From Actinomycetota bacterium (lineage in GTDB: Bacteria; Actinomycetota; Thermoleophilia; Gaiellales; Gaiellaceae), in assembly GCA_013817555.1 (NCBI GenBank), contig JACDCN010000023.1:1-14569 (forward strand): a DNA stretch of 14,569 bases. Direction: 5' to 3'. The notes under the pieces are model-generated. The model made no database searches and was not told the origin of the DNA. It saw nothing but the letters and a program-made list of their open reading frames with translations. Position numbers and translations under genes: made by a program. Below, piece after piece: positions 1-6,376 of the stretch. Each line of letters starts with the position of its first letter. The stretch's first letter is position 1.

Positions 1-1
1 C

Positions 2-139
2 AGCTCTCGGCTGCGCCGCGGATCGGCGACCTGCGTCTGCGGCGCGCCGTTCTTGCTCGGAGCGCGCTTCTGCGCGACATGCGGCCGCCCGGTTGCCGAG
101 GCTACGGCTGGGAACGCGGACGATAGAGCCTCCGGATGA
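2..139 (+). CDS. C-terminal end of a zinc-ribbon protein (partial)
   Basis: This reading frame enters from the left edge and ends at TGA 137-139, so only the last 45 residues are visible. They contain a zinc-ribbon signature: CVCGAP, then about ten residues later FCATCGRPV, giving a C-x-C ... C-x2-C arrangement like the short ribbons appended to many bacterial membrane or regulatory proteins. A short Ala/Asp-rich tail follows. The stop overlaps the next start in ATGA, so the two genes are very probably translationally coupled; the next protein also starts with a zinc ribbon. The main domain lies outside the window and the function cannot be named. The first Cys pair is C-x-C rather than the commoner C-x2-C. 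A different frame here also stays open to 126 but carries no motif and was not chosen. Confidence 0.6.
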   Translation, partial: SSRLRRGSATCVCGAPFLLGARFCATCGRPVAEATAGNADDRASG

Positions 140-708
140 ACGGGTGTCTCCGGTGCGGCGCAGCTGCGGCGGCCGGGCAGGAGTACTGCCTCGAGTGCGG
201 AGCGCGTCTCCCCGGCCCCGGTGCGATCGGCGTACGCCAAGGGGTTCGTGCGGCGTGGGTGATCCGAACGGCGGTGGCTTTCGCCGTCGCGCTTGCCGGC
301 GCGGGGTTGGCCATGGCAGCGACGAATAGCAGAAACGACACGGCCGAACTCGTGACCGCGACGGGTGGCTTCGCAACCCTTCCGGCGTCCACCACGCTCC
401 CGCCACCCTCGCAAGGCACCGCAGAGGGCATTTCCGACTGGCCCGCCGGGGATGACGGTTGGACGATCGCGCTCGCATCGCTTCCGCAGACAGGCGGCCG
501 CCGGGCCGCGGTGGCCCGGGCGCGCGCAGCCGCCAAGCGTGGGCTCGCACCGGTCGGGATCCTGGACTCCTCGCAGTATGCGAGCCTGCATCCCGGGTCT
601 TGGGTCGTCTTCACCGGCGTCTACGGATCCGAGGCCGAGGCGACGAGCGAGCTCCAGTCCGCACGCAGGTTTGCGCGTGCCGCCACCGTCCGGCGGATCG
701 TCCCGTGA
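136..708 (+). CDS. Zinc-ribbon, single-membrane-span protein with SPOR-like C-terminus
   Basis: 190 residues. Residues 4-21 form a compact zinc ribbon (CLRC, then CLEC: C4, C7, C18, C21). One hydrophobic segment at about 42-62 follows, then a Thr/Pro-rich low-complexity linker (about 64-100), then a domain at about 107-190. That last part begins with a WTIALAS strand and ends with a strand-helix-strand containing GSWVVFTGVYGSEAEA, which resembles SPOR peptidoglycan-binding domains. The topology suggests a cytoplasmic ribbon and an extracytoplasmic SPOR-like domain, that is, a cell-envelope protein. The start is ATG 136, overlapping the previous stop by 4 bases. The zinc ribbon and membrane span are seen directly. 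The SPOR assignment is by pattern only and the substrate is unknown. Confidence 0.65.
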   Translation: MNGCLRCGAAAAAGQEYCLECGARLPGPGAIGVRQGVRAAWVIRTAVAFAVALAGAGLAMAATNSRNDTAELVTATGGFATLPASTTLPPPSQGTAEGISDWPAGDDGWTIALASLPQTGGRRAAVARARAAAKRGLAPVGILDSSQYASLHPGSWVVFTGVYGSEAEATSELQSARRFARAATVRRIVP

Positions 709-750
709 CCTCGCCTCTGTTGCCGGGATAGACGACTCTCGACCCAGACT

Positions 751-779
751 TTGTAACACAACCGAAAAGACGCTACACT
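751..779 (+). promoter_or_regulatory. Candidate sigma-70-type promoter for the 852 gene
   Basis: TTGTAA (751-756) and TACACT (774-779) are separated by exactly 17 bases. Each matches the -35/-10 consensus at 4 of 6 positions. This AT-richer patch stands out in the 143-base gap between 708 and 852 and lies about 70 bases before the next start codon. It is a prediction from spacing and similarity only. Confidence 0.45.
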
Positions 780-833
780 CCCCGCTGCGGGACTCGCAAT
801 AGTCATTTTTCCGCCCACTGAGAGCGATCCTCC

Positions 834-845
834 GAGGAGCTGGAG
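834..845 (+). promoter_or_regulatory. Ribosome binding site supporting a TTG start at 852
   Basis: GAGGAG at 834-839 lies 12 bases before the TTG at 852, and a second GGAG at 842-845 lies 6 bases before it. The second spacing is good and supports TTG 852 over the next in-frame ATG at 885. Confidence 0.45.
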
Positions 846-851
846 CGTTCA

Positions 852-1301
852 TTGGAAGACCACATCGCGCAGCTACGCTCTTGTATGTATCAATACTCGC
901 GAGCGATTTATCGGTCGATCAAGTCCTTGATCGACCCGTACGCCGACCGGATTACACAGCTCGAGTACCGACGCGCAGTACTTTGCGAATGCGAGCAGAC
1001 GATGGAGCGGCTCGCCGAGGATCCGCACTACTTCGCGCGTCCGGACCGGGCGCTGTTCGCGGACATCAGGCGCTACTTCCCGATTACCGCGCAGGCGCAG
1101 GTCGCCTGGGCCATTCGGGAGGGAGTCGGAGCGGCGACGGCGTTTATCGAGCATCAGATCGAGACGGGCATGCTCGACGGAGGGGTGTCGCGCTGTCACG
1201 CGACGACGCGAAAGGGCAAGGCGTGCCAGCGTACGCCGCTTCCGAGTCGCGACTACTGCCCCTCGCACCAGCATCTCGAGCAGCACGCCGCCGCAGCCTG
1301 A
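852..1301 (+). CDS. Unrecognised protein with C-terminal Cys/His zinc-binding-like cluster
   Basis: 149 residues from a TTG start with purine-rich ribosome-binding sequence upstream. Residues 1-105 look largely helical, with many Arg, Glu and Tyr residues, no signal peptide and no membrane span. Residues 115-139 carry C-x9-C-x10-C-x2-H (C115, C125, C136, H139) with intervening basic residues (TTRKGKACQR). This resembles the short zinc-binding modules of the type C-x(n)-GxxC-x(n)-YCxxH found in small bacterial proteins of unknown function. I do not recognise the family of the helical part. The gene sits alone behind its own candidate promoter, and a GC-rich hairpin covers its stop codon. The function is unknown; metal binding is inferred from the Cys/His spacing. 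Confidence 0.7.
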   Translation: MEDHIAQLRSCMYQYSRAIYRSIKSLIDPYADRITQLEYRRAVLCECEQTMERLAEDPHYFARPDRALFADIRRYFPITAQAQVAWAIREGVGAATAFIEHQIETGMLDGGVSRCHATTRKGKACQRTPLPSRDYCPSHQHLEQHAAAA

Positions 1302-1313
1302 CGCCCGCGGCGG
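1288..1313 (+). other. GC-rich hairpin over the stop codon of the 852 gene
   Basis: CCGCCGC (1288-1294) is a perfect inverted match to GCGGCGG (1307-1313), with a 12-base loop that contains the TGA stop. Five A residues follow on this strand, not T, so it is not a classic intrinsic terminator for rightward transcription. It could slow ribosomes or RNase at the message end, or be chance in GC-rich DNA. Confidence 0.25.
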
Positions 1314-1336
1314 AAAAACAGCGGGGTCGTATCCAT

Positions 1337-1433
1337 CAGCCGACTTCACACTTCGAGACTTCCAATCCCGCCTCGACATGAAGGGGTCTTGGTTCGCGCG
1401 TCCGGAATCCGCGCTAGTGGATTCCGGTCTGCG
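1337..1433 (+). repeat. Hairpin repeat, copy A (first of a tandem pair)
   Basis: A unit of about 97 bases repeated nearly unchanged 104 bases downstream (copy B). Landmarks shared with B are CAGCCGACTTCACAC at the start, GAGACTTCCAATCCCGCC and CATGAAGGGG in the middle, and GGTTCGCGCG just before the hairpin. The hairpin runs 1402-1427: arms CCGGAATCCGC and GTGGATTCCGG around a GCTA loop, with one G-T pair. It lies between the 852 gene and the WYL regulator. No protein-coding signal was found in it. Confidence 0.85.
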
Positions 1434-1440
1434 GAGAGGG

Positions 1441-1544
1441 CAGCCGACTTCACACCCCGAGACTTCCAATCCCGCCTTAACATGAAGGGGTTGGTTCGCG
1501 CGATCGGAATCCGCGCTAGCGGATTCCGATCTTGCGCCAGCTAA
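1441..1544 (+). repeat. Hairpin repeat, copy B (second of a tandem pair)
   Basis: The second tandem copy. The hairpin is perfect here: GATCGGAATCCGC (1502-1514), loop GCTA (1515-1518), GCGGATTCCGATC (1519-1531), a 13-bp stem. GCGC on each side can extend the stem past a two-base bulge. The last 50 bases (1495-1544) match copy C (6327-6376) without gaps at 47 of 50 positions. Its end lies 23 bases before the ATG of the WYL regulator, so it would be part of any leader read from upstream. Confidence 0.85.
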
Positions 1545-1567
1545 CACCGGCTAAGCTCGCAGCGCGA

Positions 1568-3577
1568 ATGTCGCACGACGCCGACAAGCTCATCCGCCAG
1601 CTCTCGCTCGTCGCCTACCTGATGGCCGAGCGCCGTCCTCTGACGGCCAGGGACGTCAAGTCGAACGTCGAGGGCTACAGCGAGATGTCCGACGAGGCCT
1701 TCGCCCGACGCTTCTACTCGGATCGCGCCGAGCTGACCGCTCTCGGCGTGCCGCTCCAATCTCAGCGCGACGAGTTCACCGGCGAGGAGCTCTACACGCT
1801 TCGCTCGGAGCACTACTTCCTCGACCGGCTCGAGCTCGACGACGATGAGCTCGCAGCGCTCCAGACCGCCCTCTACTACCTCGAGGGAAAGTTCGCCTAC
1901 GCTGAGCCGTTCCGGCTGGCGCTGCAGAACCTCGCGCTCGGGCGCACCGGATTTGCGGAGCCACCGACCGAGACGGCGGAACGCGTCCGCGTGAGCGCGC
2001 CCGACTACTCGCCCGAGCTCGCCGGGCGCCTGTCGAAGCTCGAATCCGCGATCTCGAAGCAACGCACGGTGCGTTTCGGCTACTGGAGCCCGAAGCGCAC
2101 ACGCCAGGGTGAGCGCGTTCTCAACCCGTATGCGCTCCGTCTCGACGACGGGAACTGGTACGTGATCGGCCAAGATCTTGACCGAGCAGAAGTGCGAACC
2201 TTCAAGGTGTCTCGAATCCGTGGGGACATCCGCTTCGCCACTCGGCGCGAGCGTGACTTCCGCGTTCCTCCGGACTTCGACGTCGAGCAGCACCGAGTGC
2301 CGCGACCCTGGCAGATCGGAGAGGCAGTCGGGACTGCACGGATCGCAGTCTCAGATGACACTGCGTGGTGGGTGGCACGCACGCTCTCCGACGCCGGTTC
2401 GGTCGAAGACGGCGTCTTCGAGACCGACTTCGCGAATGTCGATCTCCTCGCGGGCTGGGTGCTCCGCCAGAACGGTCGGGCGGTAGCTCTCGAGCCGGAG
2501 GAGTTGAAAAACGCCGTAGCTGATGGACTGTCTGTTCTCGTGGAGTCGCACGCGGGAGCTGCACCCGTGCCCGCCGGGCACAAGCGCAGCGACCCGAGAC
2601 AACCGCTGCCTGAGCGTCCGGCGGGCCCGGTTGCGCCCGAGCGCTTCGGTGTCCTCCAAGCCCTTCTCGCCCAACTTCTCGCGGCCTGCGGCGAAGAGCG
2701 TGGCGCCGTGCTGGACGCCGCCGAGCTCGCCGGGCGTATCTCGATCCCGCTCGACGAGCTCCAGGATCATCTCTCGCTACTCAACCTCGTCAACTTCGGT
2801 GGAGGGTGCTACGCGGTGTACGCGATGCACGAAGGCGACGTCGTGACAGTCGACAAGGAATTGTACGGGGACGTGTTCCGGAGACCGCCGAAGCTGACGC
2901 CTCTCGAGGCGCGCGCAATCCGTCTCGCCATCGAGTACGTCGGTCCGACGATCGCAGCCGATGCCCACACCCAGCTCAAGCGTGTGCGCCGCAAGCTCGA
3001 GGAGACATTCGGCCGTTTCGATCTCGCCGCGACGCCCGAGCCACGAGTGGCGCTGGACGAAGAGGCGCTGGTGAAGGTATTGAGCCAGGCTGCCGAGAAG
3101 CGCCGCGTGGTCGAGATCGAGTATCTGAAGGAAGGGAACGAGAGCCCGTCGATGCGCCAAGTAGAGCCGTACACGATCGAACGAGAGCTGCCGGTGTGGC
3201 GGGTGCACACGTGGGACCGGACTGTCGACGCCGCGCGCACGTTTCGACTCGATCGGATGCGCTCCGCGCGGCTCACGGACGAGCGCTTCGAGCCTCGCGA
3301 GGGATTCGATCCGTCGTACCTCACGAATCCCCGTGTTGCCCGGCTCCACCACTCTCCGGCCATCGCTCGCTGGAAGCTCGAACGCGGCGCACGAGCCCTG
3401 ACCGACGGATCGGCCATAGCGGACGTTCCGTACAAGACCGAGGAGTGGCTCCTGTCGGAAGTGCTAGCCGACCGAGGCGAGACGATCGTGCTCGAGCCTC
3501 AGAAGCTGAGGGACGCAGTGGCGAAGCGCGCCCGTCGCCTCCAGCGCGACTCGAGCCGGGTTCCGACGCGCAGCTGA
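1568..3577 (+). CDS. Fused double-WYL transcriptional regulator (PafBC-like)
   Basis: 669 residues made of two homologous halves joined by a Pro/Ala/Arg-rich linker at about 330-357. Each half has an N-terminal helical, probable winged-helix part (about 5-80; about 360-420), a WYL domain (about 165-225; about 505-575) and a WYL C-terminal extension. The first WYL motif reads WYV (197-199) and is followed by RTFKVSRI (210-217). In the second the position reads WRV (544-546), followed by RTFRLDRM (557-564). This is the architecture of PafB and PafC, DNA-damage transcription activators of actinobacteria, which are separate genes in mycobacteria but one polypeptide in some species. DNA binding and a nucleic-acid ligand are inferred from the family. 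ATG 1568 was chosen over an in-frame TTG at 1532 because the latter lies inside repeat copy B; no strong ribosome-binding site is visible at either. Confidence 0.85.
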   Translation: MSHDADKLIRQLSLVAYLMAERRPLTARDVKSNVEGYSEMSDEAFARRFYSDRAELTALGVPLQSQRDEFTGEELYTLRSEHYFLDRLELDDDELAALQTALYYLEGKFAYAEPFRLALQNLALGRTGFAEPPTETAERVRVSAPDYSPELAGRLSKLESAISKQRTVRFGYWSPKRTRQGERVLNPYALRLDDGNWYVIGQDLDRAEVRTFKVSRIRGDIRFATRRERDFRVPPDFDVEQHRVPRPWQIGEAVGTARIAVSDDTAWWVARTLSDAGSVEDGVFETDFANVDLLAGWVLRQNGRAVALEPEELKNAVADGLSVLVESHAGAAPVPAGHKRSDPRQPLPERPAGPVAPERFGVLQALLAQLLAACGEERGAVLDAAELAGRISIPLDELQDHLSLLNLVNFGGGCYAVYAMHEGDVVTVDKELYGDVFRRPPKLTPLEARAIRLAIEYVGPTIAADAHTQLKRVRRKLEETFGRFDLAATPEPRVALDEEALVKVLSQAAEKRRVVEIEYLKEGNESPSMRQVEPYTIERELPVWRVHTWDRTVDAARTFRLDRMRSARLTDERFEPREGFDPSYLTNPRVARLHHSPAIARWKLERGARALTDGSAIADVPYKTEEWLLSEVLADRGETIVLEPQKLRDAVAKRARRLQRDSSRVPTRS

Positions 3578-3626
3578 GTCACCACGCCCCGGATGACGGC
3601 GACGATTACAGCGTCAGCTCTAGCAC

Positions 3627-4262
3627 TCAGGACGCCGGAAGCGCGATGGTGAACGTCGCGCCCTTCCCAGCGACGGACTCCACGATCAGCTTTCCCCCGT
3701 GCGCCTCGACGACCGCGCGCGCGACGGCAAGCCCCAGCCCCGATCCTGAACGCTCGCTGCTCAATCGCACGCCAGGCTCGAAGATCCTCTGTTGCTCGTC
3801 AAGCGGAACTCCGGGGCCTTGGTCGACGACCGAGAGCAGCACCTCTGCGCCGGCCCTCCGCGCGTGTACGGCGACCACCACGGCGGATTCGGCGTGCACG
3901 AGCGCATTCGAGACGAGATTGTCCAACGCCTGTCGTAGCCGGAGTGGATCGACGTGGAGCGTAGGCAGGCCATCGTCGACCTGTACCCGCACGTTTCCAC
4001 CGCCGAGCACCGCCGCCGCAGCCGCCTCTTCGACGAGGCGGCGGATATCGACTTTCTCCCGTCGCACGGACGCGAGCGCAGCGTCCGTCACCAGCCGCTC
4101 GATTCCGCGACACGCGGCAACGGCGAGCTCGATGAGCGGGCGACGCGCGGGAGTCTCGAGTCGTTCGTTCACGCACACTTCTGCGATGGCCGCAAGCGCG
4201 GCGACCGGGCTCCGGACCTCGTGAACAAGAATCGCCAGCCGTTCGGGGTCTGCATGAGTCAT
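3627..4262 (-). CDS. Small soluble histidine kinase, coupled to queG
   Basis: 211 residues with a complete kinase core and nothing else. The HisKA-type phosphoacceptor is H14 in the H-box (VHEVRSPVAAL, 13-23). The N-box has N115 and N119 (LDNLVSNA), G1 is DQGPG (147-151), F/G2 is IFEPG (160-164) and GSGLGL (173-178), and a final strand reads GATFTIALP. There is no membrane span, PAS/GAF or HAMP segment, so the input must come through a partner or the dimer helices. ATG 4262 is chosen because its first bases overlap the queG stop in ATGA; a longer frame upstream lies inside queG and has the composition of a shadow. No response regulator gene is in the window. Kinase activity is well supported by motifs; the target and signal are unknown. 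Confidence 0.85.
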   Translation of the reverse strand: MTHADPERLAILVHEVRSPVAALAAIAEVCVNERLETPARRPLIELAVAACRGIERLVTDAALASVRREKVDIRRLVEEAAAAAVLGGGNVRVQVDDGLPTLHVDPLRLRQALDNLVSNALVHAESAVVVAVHARRAGAEVLLSVVDQGPGVPLDEQQRIFEPGVRLSSERSGSGLGLAVARAVVEAHGGKLIVESVAGKGATFTIALPAS

Positions 4263-5263
4263 AGGGATCGCTCGTCGAGCCGCATGAGCGCCCACTCCGC
4301 TGCCTCGCGAAGCACCGGATCGTCGCTTCCCGCGTACCGTTCGATGGTAGGCACAAGCTCGCGACCTCCCACGTTGCCAGCGGCATGAAGCGCGTTTCTC
4401 CATAACCAACGGGGATCGTTGCGCGGGACGAAGAGTCGATCGAAGTCGGCTACGAGCTCGTCTCCGTCTCGCTCGAGCCAGTCCTCGAGCGAGACCGTGG
4501 GCATCGATCCGTCCCCGGCTGCCGAGTGCTCACGCCGCTTCTCGACTCCGCGGTTCCATGGACAGACGTCCTGACAGATGTCGCAGCCGTAAACGCTGTC
4601 CCCAAGATCGGCTCTGTACGGCTCTGGAACAGCCGACGGTGCCTGCGTCCAGTAGGAAAGACACTTCGTCGAATCGAGCACGCCTGGCTCATCGAGAGCG
4701 CCGGTCGGACACGCGTCGATGCAGAGCCGGCAGGAACCGCAGTCGAGCTCGAGCGGGGCGGTCGGCTCGATGTCCACCTCAGTCACGAGCGTTCCGAGAA
4801 CCACCCACGACCCGAACCGCCGGGTGATCGCCATCGTGTTCTTGCCGTAGAAAGCAACGCCGGCGCGAACGGCAGCTTCGCGATCGACGTGGTCGTTGGA
4901 GTCGACAAGAACGCGGTACGTGCCGCCAAGCCGCCTGCCGAGCTCGTCAAGGCAGTCGCGCAGCTCCGCGTACGTGTCGCGCCATGTGTAGCGAGGCAAT
5001 CGTCCCTCGTCGGCGCCAGGCTCGGGCCCGGGCTCGTAATAGCAGAGCGCTGCGGAGACGACACTACGCGCGCCCTCCACGAGCGCTTCCGGATGACACG
5101 AAATCTCTGGCCGCGCCATCGTGAAGCGCATGTCCGCGAAGAGCCCACGTTCCTTGCGCTCGCGGATGTGCTGCTCGGTGTCCTCGTACGGCGCGACCGC
5201 GGCTGCACCGAGGACGTCCAACCCGAGGTCCGCGGCCAGCCGAGTCAGCTCTGCGGCAGTCAT
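4259..5263 (-). CDS. queG: Epoxyqueuosine reductase
   Basis: 334 residues. QueG is a cobalamin- and iron-sulfur-dependent reductase that makes the last step of queuosine in tRNA (epoxyqueuosine to queuosine at the wobble base). The putative catalytic Asp is D121 in the segment VLVDSNDHVDRE, followed by AGVAFYGKNT (134-143). The double 4Fe-4S ferredoxin-like part has CGSCRLC-x3-CP (175-185), then C201, and CDICQDVCPWN (227-237). A HEAT-like helical tail follows (about 285-330). Length fits the family. ATG 5263 is preferred because family members usually begin with a short run like MTAAEL; an in-frame ATG at 5296 would add 11 residues and run into the divergent gene. The stop overlaps the histidine kinase start. 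No other queuosine gene is in the window. Confidence 0.9.
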   Translation of the reverse strand: MTAAELTRLAADLGLDVLGAAAVAPYEDTEQHIRERKERGLFADMRFTMARPEISCHPEALVEGARSVVSAALCYYEPGPEPGADEGRLPRYTWRDTYAELRDCLDELGRRLGGTYRVLVDSNDHVDREAAVRAGVAFYGKNTMAITRRFGSWVVLGTLVTEVDIEPTAPLELDCGSCRLCIDACPTGALDEPGVLDSTKCLSYWTQAPSAVPEPYRADLGDSVYGCDICQDVCPWNRGVEKRREHSAAGDGSMPTVSLEDWLERDGDELVADFDRLFVPRNDPRWLWRNALHAAGNVGGRELVPTIERYAGSDDPVLREAAEWALMRLDERSL

Positions 5264-5270
5264 GAGAGGA
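5264..5270 (+). promoter_or_regulatory. Ribosome binding site deciding a GTG start at 5280
   Basis: GAGAGGA at 5264-5270 stands 9 bases before GTG 5280, where the typical MDR N-terminus MKAVRIHEDGGPEVL begins. It lies in the 16-base gap between the divergent queG and oxidoreductase start codons. Confidence 0.6.
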
Positions 5271-5279
5271 TTCTGCCTC

Positions 5280-6269
5280 GTGAAGGCCGTTCGCATCCAC
5301 GAGGACGGAGGGCCCGAGGTTCTCCGCTACGAGGACGTTCCCGATCCCGAGCCCCAAGCGGGTGAGGTCCTGGTGGAACTTCGTGCAGCCGGGGTGAACC
5401 ACCTCGACATCTGGATTCGAAAAGGCCTCCCCTCCGTCCCCAAGCCGCGCATCCTGGGCGCCGACGGGGCAGGAGTCGTTGCAGCGCTCGGCGACGGCGT
5501 CGAGGGCTTCGCGGTCGGCGATCGCGTCGTCGTGAACCCGGGCATCGTTCACGACGGCCGCATCACCGTCATCGGCGAGCACACCGACGGAACCTGCTGC
5601 GAGCTGAAGGCGATTCCCGCCGCGCAGCTCTACCCACTCGCCGAACAGCTCTCGTTCGAGGAGGGCGCCGCGTTTCCCCTCGTATTCGAGACCGCCTACC
5701 GGATGCTCGTGACCAAGGCCGGACTGCGCGAGGGTGAGTGGGTGTTGATCTGGGGCATCGGCGGAGGCGTGGCGCTGGCGGCGTTCGAGCTCTGCCGCGC
5801 GCTCGGCGCGCGCGCAATCGTCACGTCGTCGAGTAATGACAAGCTCGAGCGGGCGCGCGGCCTGGGCGCGGACGTCGCCGTCAACCACTCGGAAGACGAC
5901 GTCGTCGCAGCCGTGAAGGAGGCGACGGGGGGTGCGGGCGCAGCTGTGGTCGTCGAAACGGTCGGCGAGGCGACGTGGGAACGCTCACTCGCCGGTGCAG
6001 CGAGCGAAGGCCGCGTCGTCGTCTGTGGAGCAACCTCGGGCCACAGCCCTCCTGCACGCCTCTACCGACTGTGGTGGAAGCAGCTGGTCGTCTACGGATC
6101 GACGATGGGGACACCGGCCGACTTCGAGGGCGCCTACGAGCTCATCCGCGAAGGGCGGGCGCGGATTCACGTCGACAGCGTGTTCCCGCTCGCTGACGCC
6201 GCGAAGGCCCACGAGCGCCTCGAGTCAGGCGCGCAGTTCGGGAAAGTCGTGCTGAAAATCCCAGGGTAG
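5280..6269 (+). CDS. Zinc-free MDR (quinone oxidoreductase-like) dehydrogenase
   Basis: 329 residues, medium-chain dehydrogenase/reductase. The N-terminal GroES-like domain carries GVNHLDIWIRKGLP (38-51), LGADGAGVV (59-67) and GDRVVVNPG (80-88). The Rossmann domain has the NAD(P)-binding loop VLIWGIGGGVALAA (155-168), and the C-terminus QFGKVVLKIPG is typical. Zinc-dependent relatives have Cys and His-Glu at the catalytic site and a four-Cys structural zinc lobe; here these read VNHLD and GADGAG, and the lobe (about 86-103) has no Cys, so the enzyme is probably zinc-independent and acts as a quinone or enone reductase with NAD(P)H. The substrate cannot be named. It is divergent from queG and convergent to the DUF59 gene, that is, a single-gene unit. 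Confidence 0.85.
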   Translation: MKAVRIHEDGGPEVLRYEDVPDPEPQAGEVLVELRAAGVNHLDIWIRKGLPSVPKPRILGADGAGVVAALGDGVEGFAVGDRVVVNPGIVHDGRITVIGEHTDGTCCELKAIPAAQLYPLAEQLSFEEGAAFPLVFETAYRMLVTKAGLREGEWVLIWGIGGGVALAAFELCRALGARAIVTSSSNDKLERARGLGADVAVNHSEDDVVAAVKEATGGAGAAVVVETVGEATWERSLAGAASEGRVVVCGATSGHSPPARLYRLWWKQLVVYGSTMGTPADFEGAYELIREGRARIHVDSVFPLADAAKAHERLESGAQFGKVVLKIPG

Positions 6270-6292
6270 AAGCGCTGATGCGAACCAGCAGC

Positions 6293-6328
6293 CCCTGCGG
6301 CCGCGAAGCGGACGCCTTCAGGGATTTT
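6293..6328 (+). terminator. Possible intrinsic terminator after the MDR gene
   Basis: CCCTG (6293-6297) pairs with CAGGG (6319-6323), and an inner GGC/GCC pair extends the stem with small bulges. ATTTT (6324-6328) follows directly. It is 24 bases after the MDR stop codon. The stem is imperfect and the T run short, so this is only a candidate. Confidence 0.35.
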
Positions 6329-6376
6329 CGCGCGATCGGAATTCACGCTAGTGGATTCCGATCTTGCGCCAGCTAA
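6327..6376 (+). repeat. Hairpin repeat, copy C (3' half only)
   Basis: 50 bases that align without gaps to 1495-1544 of copy B with three differences. The hairpin is GATCGGAATTCAC (6334-6346), loop GCTA (6347-6350), GTGGATTCCGATC (6351-6363). Relative to copy B, one G-C pair becomes A-T through two changes, and one C-G pair becomes a T-G wobble, so the stem is kept. The repeat ends directly against the stop codon of the leftward DUF59 gene, between two convergent genes, where it could act as a terminator or message-end stabiliser in both directions. Confidence 0.85.

Noticed and set aside
1337..1544. CRISPR array
   Set aside because: There are only two units of about 97 bases with 7 bases between them, a long internal palindrome and no spacers or cas genes.
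1532..1567. TTG 1532 as the start of the WYL regulator
   Set aside because: It lies at the end of repeat copy B, adds 12 residues not resembling the family start, and the copy C sequence shows the same TTGCGCCAGCTAA without a gene behind it.
3578..3626. Terminator between the convergent WYL and kinase genes
   Set aside because: Only a 5-base inverted match (GCGTC/GACGC) with no T run is visible, which is too weak to call.
2806..4224. A long rightward open frame (about 470 codons) running through the end of the WYL gene and across the histidine kinase gene
   Set aside because: Its translation is Arg/Ser/Ala-rich low-complexity sequence with no motifs, and it overlaps two genes with clear family signatures. 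It is a GC-rich shadow frame.
4263..4409. N-terminal extension of the histidine kinase upstream of 4262
   Set aside because: The extra 49 residues lie wholly inside queG, are Arg-rich and unlike any sensor domain; ATG 4262 with the ATGA overlap explains the gene better.
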